Shown: positions 26,486 to 34,799 of the stretch, in pieces
Numbering within the stretch: position 1 is the first letter of the stretch
Layout: each line of letters opens with the position of its first letter
Source: Mycolicibacterium cosmeticum
GTDB lineage: Bacteria > Actinomycetota > Actinomycetes > Mycobacteriales > Mycobacteriaceae
Assembly (NCBI GenBank): GCA_016197365.1
Contig: JACPVS010000031.1
Location: forward strand, 1-64,000
Reading direction: 5' to 3'
Length of the DNA: 64,000 bases
Made by a program: the position numbers and the translations under genes
Notes under the pieces: model-generated
What the model was told of the DNA's origin: nothing
The model's input: the letters and a program-made list of their open reading frames with translations, nothing else
Databases searched by the model: none

Positions 26486-27463
26486 TCAGCCCTCGGACCG
26501 CAAGTGGTAGAGCCGCTCGGCATAGGCCAGGTCATCGCGCCACAGCCGAGCGGCGGCCGCCCTCATCACGGGTCGGAGCAACGGGGCCACCACCGCTGAC
26601 TTGGCGAAGTGCTTGCGGTCCGAGTGCGCGATCACCGCTTCGATCACCGCCGTCCGGGGGCGCCCGTCGGGACCCGGGCCCACCGGTGTCGCGTGCGTCT
26701 CGACCACGCTGCCCACCCCTTCGCCGTCGACGATGTGCATGACCACGGTGCGGGGCTCGGGAGCGGTGAACTCGGCCACCACCGGCACCCCGAGGCGACC
26801 CACCTTGAACGTCACGGTGACGACGAAGCGGTCCGCCTCCGGACTCAGGTCATCGACCGCGGGCGGGGAATCCTGCACGTCGAGTGAGGTGAACGAGTAT
26901 GGATGGAACCACGCGCCGTGCCAGGGGTCGAGGCGGTTCGCGACGATGTCCGCCGGTTCGCACACACCCTCCAAGGTGGCGACCGCGGCCAACTGTGGTG
27001 CCGGAGGTCGCCGCGGCAGGATCGGGGCGTCGGTGGGGGTCTCCCCGCCGACCGCGTCGAGGCGCACCCAGCTCAGTACCCCGTCGTCGAAGGCGGGCAG
27101 CGCTCGCCAGGTCCCGTGCCGCCCACCATCGAGCCGAAGCCCGTGCCACGGGCAGATCAGCGCGCCGCAGTCCACCGGGGACGTCGCCAGATCGGCACCG
27201 AGGTGCGGGCAGGCGCGTGGCCCGGCCAGCAGTTGTCCGTCCGCACCCCGCCAGGCCACGATGGGCACGCCCGCGACCCGGGTCCCGAACGGGCTGTTCC
27301 GGATGCGCGCGCTGTCGGCGAAGGCGTACCAGTTGCCGCTGGGCCTGCGCAGCGTGCGGCGCAACGCGGCCGCGATGACCGCCGGACTCGCGTCGCCGTA
27401 CGTCGGGCGCTGCGCCGTCCAGCGCGACGCCGGCAGCCACGTGAACGGAAATACGCCGCTCAC
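26486..27463 (-). CDS. Rieske [2Fe-2S] protein coupled to crtU
   Basis: 325 aa from GTG 27463, overlapping the crtU stop as GTGA. The Rieske motif is complete: CPHLGADLA (C-x-H) and CPWHGLRL (C-x2-H), about residues 95-120. A beta-rich C-terminal domain of about 180 residues follows (ATLEGVCEPADIVANRLDPW, FTAPEPRTVVMHIVDGEG) and may bind a hydrophobic substrate. Carotenoid-cluster-associated Rieske proteins of this kind exist in mycobacteria, but their function is not established. Tight coupling suggests electron transfer to CrtU or oxidation of the aromatic carotenoid. No mononuclear iron site of the ring-hydroxylating dioxygenase type is obvious. Confidence 0.83.
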   Translation of the reverse strand: MSGVFPFTWLPASRWTAQRPTYGDASPAVIAAALRRTLRRPSGNWYAFADSARIRNSPFGTRVAGVPIVAWRGADGQLLAGPRACPHLGADLATSPVDCGALICPWHGLRLDGGRHGTWRALPAFDDGVLSWVRLDAVGGETPTDAPILPRRPPAPQLAAVATLEGVCEPADIVANRLDPWHGAWFHPYSFTSLDVQDSPPAVDDLSPEADRFVVTVTFKVGRLGVPVVAEFTAPEPRTVVMHIVDGEGVGSVVETHATPVGPGPDGRPRTAVIEAVIAHSDRKHFAKSAVVAPLLRPVMRAAAARLWRDDLAYAERLYHLRSEG

Positions 27464-28995
27464 CGGCGCGACCCCTGAGCGCGGGTGGCGAGGCGGCGCA
27501 GGATGCCGGACCGTCCGCGGGTGGGGACGGTGTGCAGGTCGTGGCCGGCCAGACCGAACGTCGCGAGCAGCAGGTTGGCCGCCAGCCATCCGGTGGTGGC
27601 CGCGCGTTCCATCAACGCCACCGGGAGGTCGACCCGAATACCGTCGCCCGCCAGCATGATCCGCGGGTCGGGGGTCGACACCGTGGGGCGGTGCGCGAAA
27701 TCACCTGGCGCGAAACGCGGGCAGTCCTGTTTGCGCAACAGGCGTTCGTCCACGATAGAAGCGGCCGCCGTCTCCGGATAGAGGTCATGCATCCGGTCCA
27801 CCAGCGCGGCGCGGACCGCGGTGTCGGATTCGGTCACCGAGTAGGCGTGCAGTTCGACCACCGACCCTCCGGTTCGCGCGGCCCACTGGGCGGCCTCACG
27901 CTCGTAGCGTTCCAGCACGCTGATGTTGTCCAGCGGCGCACGGCCGCCGGTGCCGACGAACGGCGCCCGGTCCGGCCGCACCGGGCGATCCAGCCAGAGC
28001 CGCAGGACCACGAATGCCGGCGCGGTGCCCAGCGCGGCCACCCGGTTCCGCCAGCCGGTGGTGCCGAGCGCCGGTGATGCGTCGACGAGGTGTCGCAAGG
28101 CGCCGGCGTCGGTGGCCAGCACGGCCGCGTCGGCGGCGACGGTGTCGCCCCGTGCGGTGTGCACCCGAATACCGTCCACCCCGCTGCTCACCGACGACGC
28201 GGTGACGCCGGTGTGAAAGCGCACGCCACGGTGCGTGAGGTAATCGCGTAGCGGATTCCACAGCGCGGCATCGAAATTCGCGTTGGCGACGTCGAAGAGC
28301 AGGCCCTCCGACGATCCGAGGAAGTAGATGTGGAACATGGTGACCAGTTCGGCGGCCGACAGGTGTTCCGGTCGGGCGAAGAAGCTGCGGGCGAACACCT
28401 CGAACGCGAGGTGGCGCGCCGCGTCGGGAAAGTTGATGTCGCGCAGGAAGGTTGCCGCATCCAGATCGTCGAGCCGGTCATAGGTCGACGGCACCCCGAC
28501 CGACACCAGGGGAGCGGCGGCCCTGGCCTTGAGTGCGACCAGATCACGCAGCCGAAAAGTGGGACTGCGCAAAGCGAACGCCAGCGCGTTGAACGGAGGT
28601 GTGCGCGGCAGGCCGCGGAAGGTGTCGTGCCGGCCGGCGCCGTCGATCAGGGGGTAGTCCGTGACGGGGGACAGCGACGTCAGGTGTGGATCGGCGCGGC
28701 GCAGCAGGGCGCGCAGGTTGTAGTACTGCCGGAAGAAGGCGTGAAATCCCCGGTTCATCGCCGCGGGGCTGCCGTCGCGCAGCTCCTCGCGCCAGCCACT
28801 CACCCGGCCACCCAGTTGATCCTGTGACTCGATCACGTCGACGCGGACGCCCCGCTCGGCCAGACCCGTCGCCGCGGCCAGTCCCGCGATGCCGCCGCCG
28901 ACGACGGCGACGGCGGGAAGCTCGTCGAGCCCACCGGCGTCACGCAGTCCCGCACCGCCGGGCAGCAATTCGCGCCGCGGATCCGGCGCCGTCAT
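27460..28995 (-). CDS. crtU: CrtU-type carotenoid desaturase/methyltransferase (isorenieratene synthase)
   Basis: 511 aa. The N-terminal FAD-binding motif is VAVVGGGIAGLAAATGLAE (near residues 29-47), followed by DVIESQDQLGGRVSGWREE. Further blocks are MNRGFHAFFRQYYNLRALLR and the C-terminal IMLAGDGIRVDLPVALMERA. This matches actinobacterial CrtU, which turns the beta-ionone rings of beta-carotene into aromatic phi-rings by desaturation and methyl migration, giving isorenieratene. The ATG at 28995 overlaps the crtYd stop (ATGA). The presence of crtYc, crtYd, crtB and crtI directly upstream fits this pathway exactly. Confidence 0.87.
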   Translation of the reverse strand: MTAPDPRRELLPGGAGLRDAGGLDELPAVAVVGGGIAGLAAATGLAERGVRVDVIESQDQLGGRVSGWREELRDGSPAAMNRGFHAFFRQYYNLRALLRRADPHLTSLSPVTDYPLIDGAGRHDTFRGLPRTPPFNALAFALRSPTFRLRDLVALKARAAAPLVSVGVPSTYDRLDDLDAATFLRDINFPDAARHLAFEVFARSFFARPEHLSAAELVTMFHIYFLGSSEGLLFDVANANFDAALWNPLRDYLTHRGVRFHTGVTASSVSSGVDGIRVHTARGDTVAADAAVLATDAGALRHLVDASPALGTTGWRNRVAALGTAPAFVVLRLWLDRPVRPDRAPFVGTGGRAPLDNISVLERYEREAAQWAARTGGSVVELHAYSVTESDTAVRAALVDRMHDLYPETAAASIVDERLLRKQDCPRFAPGDFAHRPTVSTPDPRIMLAGDGIRVDLPVALMERAATTGWLAANLLLATFGLAGHDLHTVPTRGRSGILRRLATRAQGSRR

Positions 28996-29303
28996 CGGGC
29001 CTCCCTGCGCCGTTCCCAGAGCAGCAGCACCCCGGTCACCAGCGCGAAACCGAACAGGAAGTCCTCGACCGGGATGTCGAAGGGAAACCTGATGCCGCTG
29101 GTGTGCCGGTCGTCGTAGATGACGATGGGGGCGCTGAGCTTGGTCAGCCAGCCGTCCACCGGGACCTGGAATCCGATCACGATCACCATGGACACCCAAT
29201 AGGAGGCGCGCCGAAAAAGGCCGGTGCGCAACAGCTTCCACTCCAGCAGGATGACGAGTGCCACGGCCAGCAGCGCGGGCAGGGTGTAGCCGAGCCCGAT
29301 CAC
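28992..29303 (-). CDS. crtYd: Lycopene cyclase subunit CrtYd
   Basis: 103 aa, GTG 29303 start overlapping the crtYc stop (GTGA). Three hydrophobic helices and the conserved PFDIPVEDFLFGFALVTG block mark the small lycopene cyclase domain. Together with CrtYc it forms the heterodimeric membrane cyclase of actinobacteria that converts lycopene to beta-carotene. The downstream crtU start overlaps its stop as ATGA. The acidic residues PVED are the family's conserved putative catalytic site. Homologous domains are fused in fungal CrtYB. Confidence 0.87.
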   Translation of the reverse strand: MIGLGYTLPALLAVALVILLEWKLLRTGLFRRASYWVSMVIVIGFQVPVDGWLTKLSAPIVIYDDRHTSGIRFPFDIPVEDFLFGFALVTGVLLLWERRREAR

Positions 29304-29650
29304 CGTCGTGACTCCGCGCGGCGCTTGGCGGGCCAGGCCATCAGGGTGTCCACGGCCGAGTAGGTCAGCAGCCCGCACAGGGGGATCACCACGAAGAAGA
29401 GCACTTCCTCCAACGGGAGTGCCCCCGGCAGAACCACTCCCAGCAAATATCGCGGGTTGTAGTGCCACACCCCGGCCGCCACCGCGATCGCGTCCCACAC
29501 CAGGAACACCGCCGCCACCGGCAGTACGGCGCCCAGCAACCGGCGCGGCTGCCGGTAGACGCCCCGGCCGAGCAGTTCCAGTGGTGCCGTGACCAGGACG
29601 CACCCGGCCAGCACCAGCAGATACTGCCACTGGTCCACCGCCGGGCTCAT
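29300..29650 (-). CDS. crtYc: Lycopene cyclase subunit CrtYc
   Basis: 116 aa with three membrane helices. Diagnostic are WQYLLVLAGCVLVTAPLELL near the N terminus and PRYLLGVVLPGALPLEEVLFF in the second half; the PLEE motif parallels PVED of CrtYd. It is the partner subunit of the heterodimeric lycopene cyclase. Start ATG 29650 overlaps the crtB stop as ATGA. Size is normal for the family (about 100-120 aa). Confidence 0.87.
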   Translation of the reverse strand: MSPAVDQWQYLLVLAGCVLVTAPLELLGRGVYRQPRRLLGAVLPVAAVFLVWDAIAVAAGVWHYNPRYLLGVVLPGALPLEEVLFFVVIPLCGLLTYSAVDTLMAWPAKRRAESRR

Positions 29651-30588
29651 CGCCGCATCCCGCTTCTGGCCCACCACGCGCCCGCGAGGCCGCGCCCGGC
29701 AACCACTGCGCGCCGGGGCTTGCCCACGCTGGCCCGCCTGCCGAAGATCTCGAAGTCCAGAGCCTCTATCCGCGAGAGGATTTCGGAGTACAGCGTCAGA
29801 GCGGCCTGGACGCAAGGCCTGGACACCGGCTCGAGCATCGCGATCCCGGGCCGGGCCTCGGTGTACACCCGGCGAGCCGCGGCATGTTGGTCGATCAGCG
29901 CCTTGCGCACCCGCTGATCCGTGCGGCCCTGCCGCTGGCACCACAGCAAAACGTCGCGATCGACATCGTGTACGGCCAGTTCGTCGGCTGGCAGATACAC
30001 CCGGCCCCTGGTCAGATCCTCGTCCACATCCCGCAGAAAGTTGGTGAGCTGGAAGGCCTTTCCGAGTGCAGCGGCGTAAGGAGCCGCTTCGTCGCGGGAC
30101 ACCGCGGTACCGAGCACGGGCAACATCTGCAGCCCGATCACCTCCGCGGACCCGTACATGTACCGTTCCAGGGCGGCGCGGTCGGGATAGCCGGTGACGG
30201 TCAGGTCCATCCGCATCGAGGCCAGGAAATCGTCGAACAGCTCCCACCCGATGCCGTACCGATGCGCCGTGTGCACCACGGCTGTCAGAACGGGCTCTCC
30301 GACCGATGACGCACCGCCGGTCAGACATTCGGACAGCTTGTCCGACAACGACTGCAGTTGTTCGCCACGCTGGGCGCTGTCGCGGGGGTCGAAGCCGTCG
30401 AGGATGTCATCGGCGTGGCGGGCGAAACCGTAGAGCGCGTGCACCGCCGGCCGTCTGTCCGGCGCGAGCAGTCTGGTGGCCAGGAAGAACGTCTTGCCGT
30501 CGCGGGCATTGACCGCCCGGCAGTGGGCGTACGCCTCGCGCAGCGCGACGTCGCTGACCCCGGCGGCGTCGAGTTCGTTCTTGATCAT
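29647..30588 (-). CDS. crtB: Phytoene synthase
   Basis: 313 aa squalene/phytoene synthase. First aspartate-rich motif DDILD at residues 60-64 (within YGFARHADDILDGF), second motif in TNFLRDVDEDLTRGRVYLP near residues 170-185. It condenses two geranylgeranyl diphosphates into phytoene. ATG 30588 overlaps the crtI stop (ATGA). The C-terminal 25 residues are Arg/Gly-rich and variable. It lies between crtI and crtYc as in other actinobacterial clusters. Confidence 0.92.
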   Translation of the reverse strand: MIKNELDAAGVSDVALREAYAHCRAVNARDGKTFFLATRLLAPDRRPAVHALYGFARHADDILDGFDPRDSAQRGEQLQSLSDKLSECLTGGASSVGEPVLTAVVHTAHRYGIGWELFDDFLASMRMDLTVTGYPDRAALERYMYGSAEVIGLQMLPVLGTAVSRDEAAPYAAALGKAFQLTNFLRDVDEDLTRGRVYLPADELAVHDVDRDVLLWCQRQGRTDQRVRKALIDQHAAARRVYTEARPGIAMLEPVSRPCVQAALTLYSEILSRIEALDFEIFGRRASVGKPRRAVVAGRGLAGAWWARSGMRR

Positions 30589-32093
30589 CGGGTCACCGCC
30601 GCCCGGTTCTGGCGCCGCGTCGTCACGCCGGTGATGCGGTCGGCGGCGAGTCGCCCCGAGATGACTGCGGTGGGCACGCCGACCCCCGGAACCGTGGACG
30701 AACCCGCGAGCACCACGTTGTCGATGCCCCGCACCGTGTTGGCCGGCCGGAACGGGCCGGTCTGGCCGAAGGTGTGGGCCAGGGCGAACGGTGTTCCGGC
30801 CAGCATGCCCTGGCGCGCCCAGTCGGCGGGGCTCACCACGTGCAGGATCTCGGCGTCCTCGCCGAGTCCGGGCACCCGGGCTCGTACCGAATCCAACATG
30901 TGATCGACGTATACCGAACTCGTGGAATCCCAATCGATATGTCCGACTTGGGTATTGGGTGCCGGCGCGAGCACGTAGAGCAGGTCGCGGCCGGGCGGGG
31001 CCAGGCTGGGATCGCTCGCCGTCGGCCGCGTGACCAACAGGGAGGGGTCGCGCATCACCCGGCCCTGGTTGATGATCTCGTCGAAGGTCTGCTGCCACGC
31101 GTCGCCGAAGACGATGGTGTGGTGGCCCGCGGTGTGCCCGCCCGCGCGACAGCCCACGTGGGCGACCACGGCCGACGGGGCGGGCCGAAGTGGCGTGAGG
31201 CGGCGCGGGGTGCGCCCGAGCAGGCGATAGGTGGTGGGCAGCTCGCTGGTCAGCACCACGGCGTCGGCGGGCACCCGGGTGCCGTCGCCGGTCACCACCG
31301 CGGTGACGCGCGAGCCGTCGCGTTCGATGCGGTCGACGTCGGCGCCGTAGCTGAATTCGACGCCCGCCGCCTCGGCCGCGGCGGCCATCGCATCGGGGAT
31401 CGCGCGCATCCCGCCGCGGCAGGAGTACACCCCCGCAACGGTATCCATGTAGGCGATCACCGCGTACGCCGCCAGGGCGCTGTGCGGTGGCACCCCCGCG
31501 TAGAGCGCCTGGAAGGTGAAGACCCGGAGCAACCGTTCGTCGTCCAAGTAGCGGCGAATCATCCGCTCCCAGCGCCGGAAGCCGCCCAGCGCGGCCAGGC
31601 GGGCCAACTGCGGGGTGAGCAGCGACAGGGGGGAGTCGAAGTTGGCGGAGATGAACCCGTCGAACTCGGCTTTGTACAACGAGGTCAGCCACGCCCGCAG
31701 CCGCAGGTACGCCGCAGCCTGGTCGGGTCCGGCGAACCGCTCGATCTCGGCGGCCATCGCGCCGGCCTCGGTGTGCACGGCCAGCGCGCTGCCGTCGGCG
31801 AACTGCGCGTGATAGGCGGGATGAACCGGTGCGAGGTCGACCCGTGCCGCCAGCGAATCGCCCACCGCGGCAAGGGCTTCATCGATGATCTCGGGCATCG
31901 TCAGCACCGTGGGGCCGGTGTCGAGGCGGTACCCGGCGATGTCGGCGCGGCCCATCCGCCCACCGGGCACCGATTCCCGTTCGAGCACGGTCACCTGGCG
32001 GCCGCGACCGGCCAGGTGCAGCGCCGCCGACAGGCCCGACAAGCCGGCGCCGACGACGACGACGCGGTCGGTACGACCCTCCACAGAACGCAT
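30585..32093 (-). CDS. crtI: Phytoene desaturase
   Basis: 502 aa FAD protein. Dinucleotide motif VVVVGAGLSGLSAALHLAG starts near residue 11; LERESVPGGRMGR follows. The bacterial phytoene desaturase signature is present at the C terminus (NTVRGIDNVVLAGSSTVPGVG, split by a variable residue, then AVISGRLAADRI). It introduces four double bonds into phytoene to give lycopene. Start ATG 32093 overlaps the crtE stop by one base (TGATG). A longer in-frame extension would lie inside crtE and has no FAD-protein character. Confidence 0.9.
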   Translation of the reverse strand: MRSVEGRTDRVVVVGAGLSGLSAALHLAGRGRQVTVLERESVPGGRMGRADIAGYRLDTGPTVLTMPEIIDEALAAVGDSLAARVDLAPVHPAYHAQFADGSALAVHTEAGAMAAEIERFAGPDQAAAYLRLRAWLTSLYKAEFDGFISANFDSPLSLLTPQLARLAALGGFRRWERMIRRYLDDERLLRVFTFQALYAGVPPHSALAAYAVIAYMDTVAGVYSCRGGMRAIPDAMAAAAEAAGVEFSYGADVDRIERDGSRVTAVVTGDGTRVPADAVVLTSELPTTYRLLGRTPRRLTPLRPAPSAVVAHVGCRAGGHTAGHHTIVFGDAWQQTFDEIINQGRVMRDPSLLVTRPTASDPSLAPPGRDLLYVLAPAPNTQVGHIDWDSTSSVYVDHMLDSVRARVPGLGEDAEILHVVSPADWARQGMLAGTPFALAHTFGQTGPFRPANTVRGIDNVVLAGSSTVPGVGVPTAVISGRLAADRITGVTTRRQNRAAVTR

Positions 32094-33217
32094 CAGGCAA
32101 GCCTTTCCGTGCAGAACATGGCCATCTCGGTGAGTGCGGTCCGGGCGCCGTGGGGAAGGTCCGGCCGGTTCAGACAGCCGAGCGCATACGTGAGCCGCTC
32201 GGCGATGAGATCTTCGATCCACCCCAGCGCGCCGCTGGCGAGGATGAGCGCGCGCCACCGGTCGATGTCGTGGGTTTCCAGGTGGGGCGCGGTCATCAGT
32301 TCGGTGAGCTCGCGGCGCGCCGGTGGCTCCGCGAGCAGGTGGGCGGCCACCACGACGCTGGTGGCTTTGCGGTCCGCGAGGTCGGTGTGGGTCGGCTTGC
32401 CGGTCTCGGAGACGCTGCCCACCACACCCAGCACGTCGTCGCGGAGTTGGAACGCTTCACCGATCGCGCCGCCGTACCCGCCGAGCGCGTCGATGACGCC
32501 CGGCGCGCAGCCGGCCATCGCGGCGCCGAGTTCGAGGGGCCGGCGCACCGTGTAGTTGCCGGATTTGCGCCGCAGGACGTCGAGCACGTCGTCGATGGAG
32601 GGCAGCGCGCGGGAGTCGTTGACGAGGTCGGCGAACTGACCGATGGCCAGCTCGCTGCGCATCGAGTCGTAACGCGGCCAGACCCGGTTCAGCGCGCGGT
32701 GGTCCAGGCCGCTGGTGCGCAGCATCTGCTCGGCCCACACCAGGCAGAGGTCGCCGAGCAGCACCGCCGCGGATTCGCCGAACCGGTCCGGGTCGCCGCC
32801 CAGGGCACGCTCGCGGTGCCAACGGCTGAACGCCACGTGGGCCGCCGGCCGGCCGCGGCGGAGCTGGGCCGAATCCATCACGTCGTCCTGAAGCAGGGCG
32901 AAGGCGTGCAACAACTCCAGGCTGGCCGCTGCCCGCACCGCGGGTCGGGAACCGTCCGGATGGTCGGACCCGCAGGTCCAGCCCAGGTACATGAAGGTGC
33001 TACGGACGAACTTCCCGCCGTCGGTGAAGCCACGGAGTACGTCGGTGGCGATGTCGACGTGCGACCCGCGCAGTCGTTCTGCGCAGTGCCGGGCCAGGAA
33101 GTCGTCCAGTTCGTCGCGCACCGCGGCGCACAGCTGAGCGCGCCAGTGTCGCGGCGTGGCGACCCCTGCCCGATGGCGGCGGACGTCGACCAGGGTGGGT
33201 TGGGTGTGCTCAGCCAA
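32093..33217 (-). CDS. crtE: Geranylgeranyl diphosphate synthase (polyprenyl synthetase)
   Basis: 374 aa. First aspartate-rich motif LLQDDVMDSAQLRRGRP and second FQLRDDVLGVVGSVSETGKP, the second being the actinobacterial DDxxG type. KFVRSTFMY and SGNYTV are further family blocks. It supplies C20 diphosphate to CrtB. The start is TTG at 33217, supported by a GAGGAG sequence 5 bases upstream. It heads the seven-gene crt operon. The 185-bp gap to idi upstream should hold the crt promoter, but no clear sigma motif was recognised. Confidence 0.9.
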   Translation of the reverse strand: MAEHTQPTLVDVRRHRAGVATPRHWRAQLCAAVRDELDDFLARHCAERLRGSHVDIATDVLRGFTDGGKFVRSTFMYLGWTCGSDHPDGSRPAVRAAASLELLHAFALLQDDVMDSAQLRRGRPAAHVAFSRWHRERALGGDPDRFGESAAVLLGDLCLVWAEQMLRTSGLDHRALNRVWPRYDSMRSELAIGQFADLVNDSRALPSIDDVLDVLRRKSGNYTVRRPLELGAAMAGCAPGVIDALGGYGGAIGEAFQLRDDVLGVVGSVSETGKPTHTDLADRKATSVVVAAHLLAEPPARRELTELMTAPHLETHDIDRWRALILASGALGWIEDLIAERLTYALGCLNRPDLPHGARTALTEMAMFCTERLA

Positions 33218-33402
33218 GGCGCTCCTCGAATCCGCGGTGCGTAGGGGGATTCGACGGCGCGGCCGACCGGGATGGGCAGCCGCGCGCAGTTGTGGCGAGC
33301 GTCATAGTGGCCGTTGTCGCTCGCGCTGCCAAGGTGACCTCCTGCGATGGGCATGCCGAACACACGAGTCGGCGCAACGTACGCGGGATACCACGCTGAC
33401 GG

Positions 33403-33933
33403 TCAGCGAAACGTCATCAGATGAAGGGAATCGAGCAGGGGAATCTGAGCGGCCGCCCATGGGCTGATGGCCCACGGCAGCCGGGATGCGGCGCGCAACT
33501 GATCCCATTGCACCCACACGTGCGCCATGACTTCGTCGGGGTCGGGGTCGACGGGGCCTGCCGTGCGGCCGAAGTACACCGGGCACACCTCGTTCTCCAC
33601 GACGCCGTCGGGATCGGCGGCCTGATAGCGGAAATTGGGCAGCACACAACGTAATTCGCTGATGCCCACCCCGAGTTCGTCGCGCACCCGCCGGCGGACC
33701 GCCTCGTCCACGTCCTCGCCAGGGGCGGGATGTCCGCAGCACGAGTTGGTCCAGACACCGGGGAACGCGCGCTTGTGCAGTGCCCGCCTGGTCAACAGCA
33801 CTGACCCCCCGTCATCGAACAGGTAGCAGGAGAACGCCAGGTGCAACGGGGTGCTGGAGTGGTGTACCTCGGCCTTCGGTGCGGTGCCGATGCTGCGGCC
33901 GTCGTCGTCGAGAAGCACCACCAGTTCCTGCAC
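33403..33933 (-). CDS. idi: Isopentenyl-diphosphate delta-isomerase, type I
   Basis: 176 aa Nudix-fold enzyme that interconverts IPP and DMAPP. Key residues are seen: Cys66 in NSCCGHPAPGE, Glu113/Glu115 in ENEVCPVYFG, and the Nudix-like helix GEDVDEAVRRRVRDELGV. The GTG at 33933 is preceded by GGAAGG with a 7-base spacer and gives the usual N terminus (QELVVLLDDDGRSIGTA). A longer version from ATG 34056 adds 41 mostly hydrophilic residues and is less likely. It lies upstream of crtE on the same strand and feeds precursor to the carotenoid pathway. Confidence 0.92.
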   Translation of the reverse strand: MQELVVLLDDDGRSIGTAPKAEVHHSSTPLHLAFSCYLFDDGGSVLLTRRALHKRAFPGVWTNSCCGHPAPGEDVDEAVRRRVRDELGVGISELRCVLPNFRYQAADPDGVVENEVCPVYFGRTAGPVDPDPDEVMAHVWVQWDQLRAASRLPWAISPWAAAQIPLLDSLHLMTFR

Positions 33934-34214
33934 GTGACCGCCTTCCGCTGTGAGTTCGCCGTCCCCGCGTGATTCGTCACCGATCAGCGTGCGGATCGGG
34001 CCGGGATGAAAAAAACTGCGCCGACGGCTCCGGTTGAGGGCGGTCTCGGAACTCATGCAGGTGTGATACCCGGGCCCGACGGCGGACATACCAGCAGAGG
34101 ACGCCGGAAGCCGTGAAACGAATGTCACAGGCCGATTCCGATGCGAGTGCACCGTATCGGTTTAAAAGCCACCGAGCTGAGCAACCCAGCCGAGAACCAA
34201 CTCGGAAGGATTTC

Positions 34215-34772
34215 ATGAGCGAGCACAGCAAGGCCGACGAGGCCCGTAAGGGACTGATCGATTCCGTGAAGGGCAAGGCCAAGGAGATCGCCGGTGCGGT
34301 GACCGGGAGCGATTCGCTGACAGCCGAGGGGCAACTCGAACAGGCGCAGGCCCGGGAACGCAAGGAGGCCAACGCCGTCGAAGCCATCGCCGATGCCGAA
34401 ACGCAAGCGGCCCGCGAGGTCGCCGGCGCGGCAGGGCGTCAGGCCGCCGCGCAACGGTCCGCGGTGAACGAGGCTGCGACGACCGCCGAGGGGGTCGCCG
34501 CCGGGCAGCAGGTTCTGACCAAGCAGGTCGCCGAGGAGGCCGGCCGCCTCGATGCCGAACAGCACAAGGCGCAGGCGGAGCGCGACGCGGAGCGGGAGCA
34601 GCGTCAGGCGGCCGAGCAGGAACGCCGCGATATCAAGGCCGCTTCCGCGGACGCCTCCGCTGCCGTCGACGAGCACCGCGCGACGGTCCGCGACGCGGCG
34701 GCTGACGAGGCAGAGGCCGATCGCCTCGAGCAGTATGCCGACAAGCTGACCGACCGCGCCGATCTGCCCTGA
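34215..34772 (+). CDS. CsbD-like domain protein with long helical tail
   Basis: 185 aa. The N terminus (KADEARKGLIDSVKGKAKEI, then AGAVTGSDSLTAEGQLEQAQ) is a CsbD/YjbJ-type stress domain. The remaining 130 residues are Ala/Glu/Gln/Arg-rich and predicted to form a long amphipathic helix or coiled coil. GGAAGG lies 4-5 bases before ATG 34215, so earlier in-frame starts are not needed. CsbD proteins are general-stress induced in many bacteria; molecular role is unknown. It is followed by another coiled-coil gene 27 bases downstream. Confidence 0.75.
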   Translation: MSEHSKADEARKGLIDSVKGKAKEIAGAVTGSDSLTAEGQLEQAQARERKEANAVEAIADAETQAAREVAGAAGRQAAAQRSAVNEAATTAEGVAAGQQVLTKQVAEEAGRLDAEQHKAQAERDAEREQRQAAEQERRDIKAASADASAAVDEHRATVRDAAADEAEADRLEQYADKLTDRADLP

Positions 34773-34799
34773 AACTTCTGCCAGACAAAGGATGTGACC

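Noticed and set aside
29647..31692. Extended phytoene synthase with 368 extra N-terminal codons
   Set aside because: The extension is crtI read out of frame; the crtB start at 30588 overlaps the crtI stop.
30774..32555. 593-codon plus-strand frame
   Set aside because: Antisense to crtI and crtE; low-complexity Arg/Gly/His composition.
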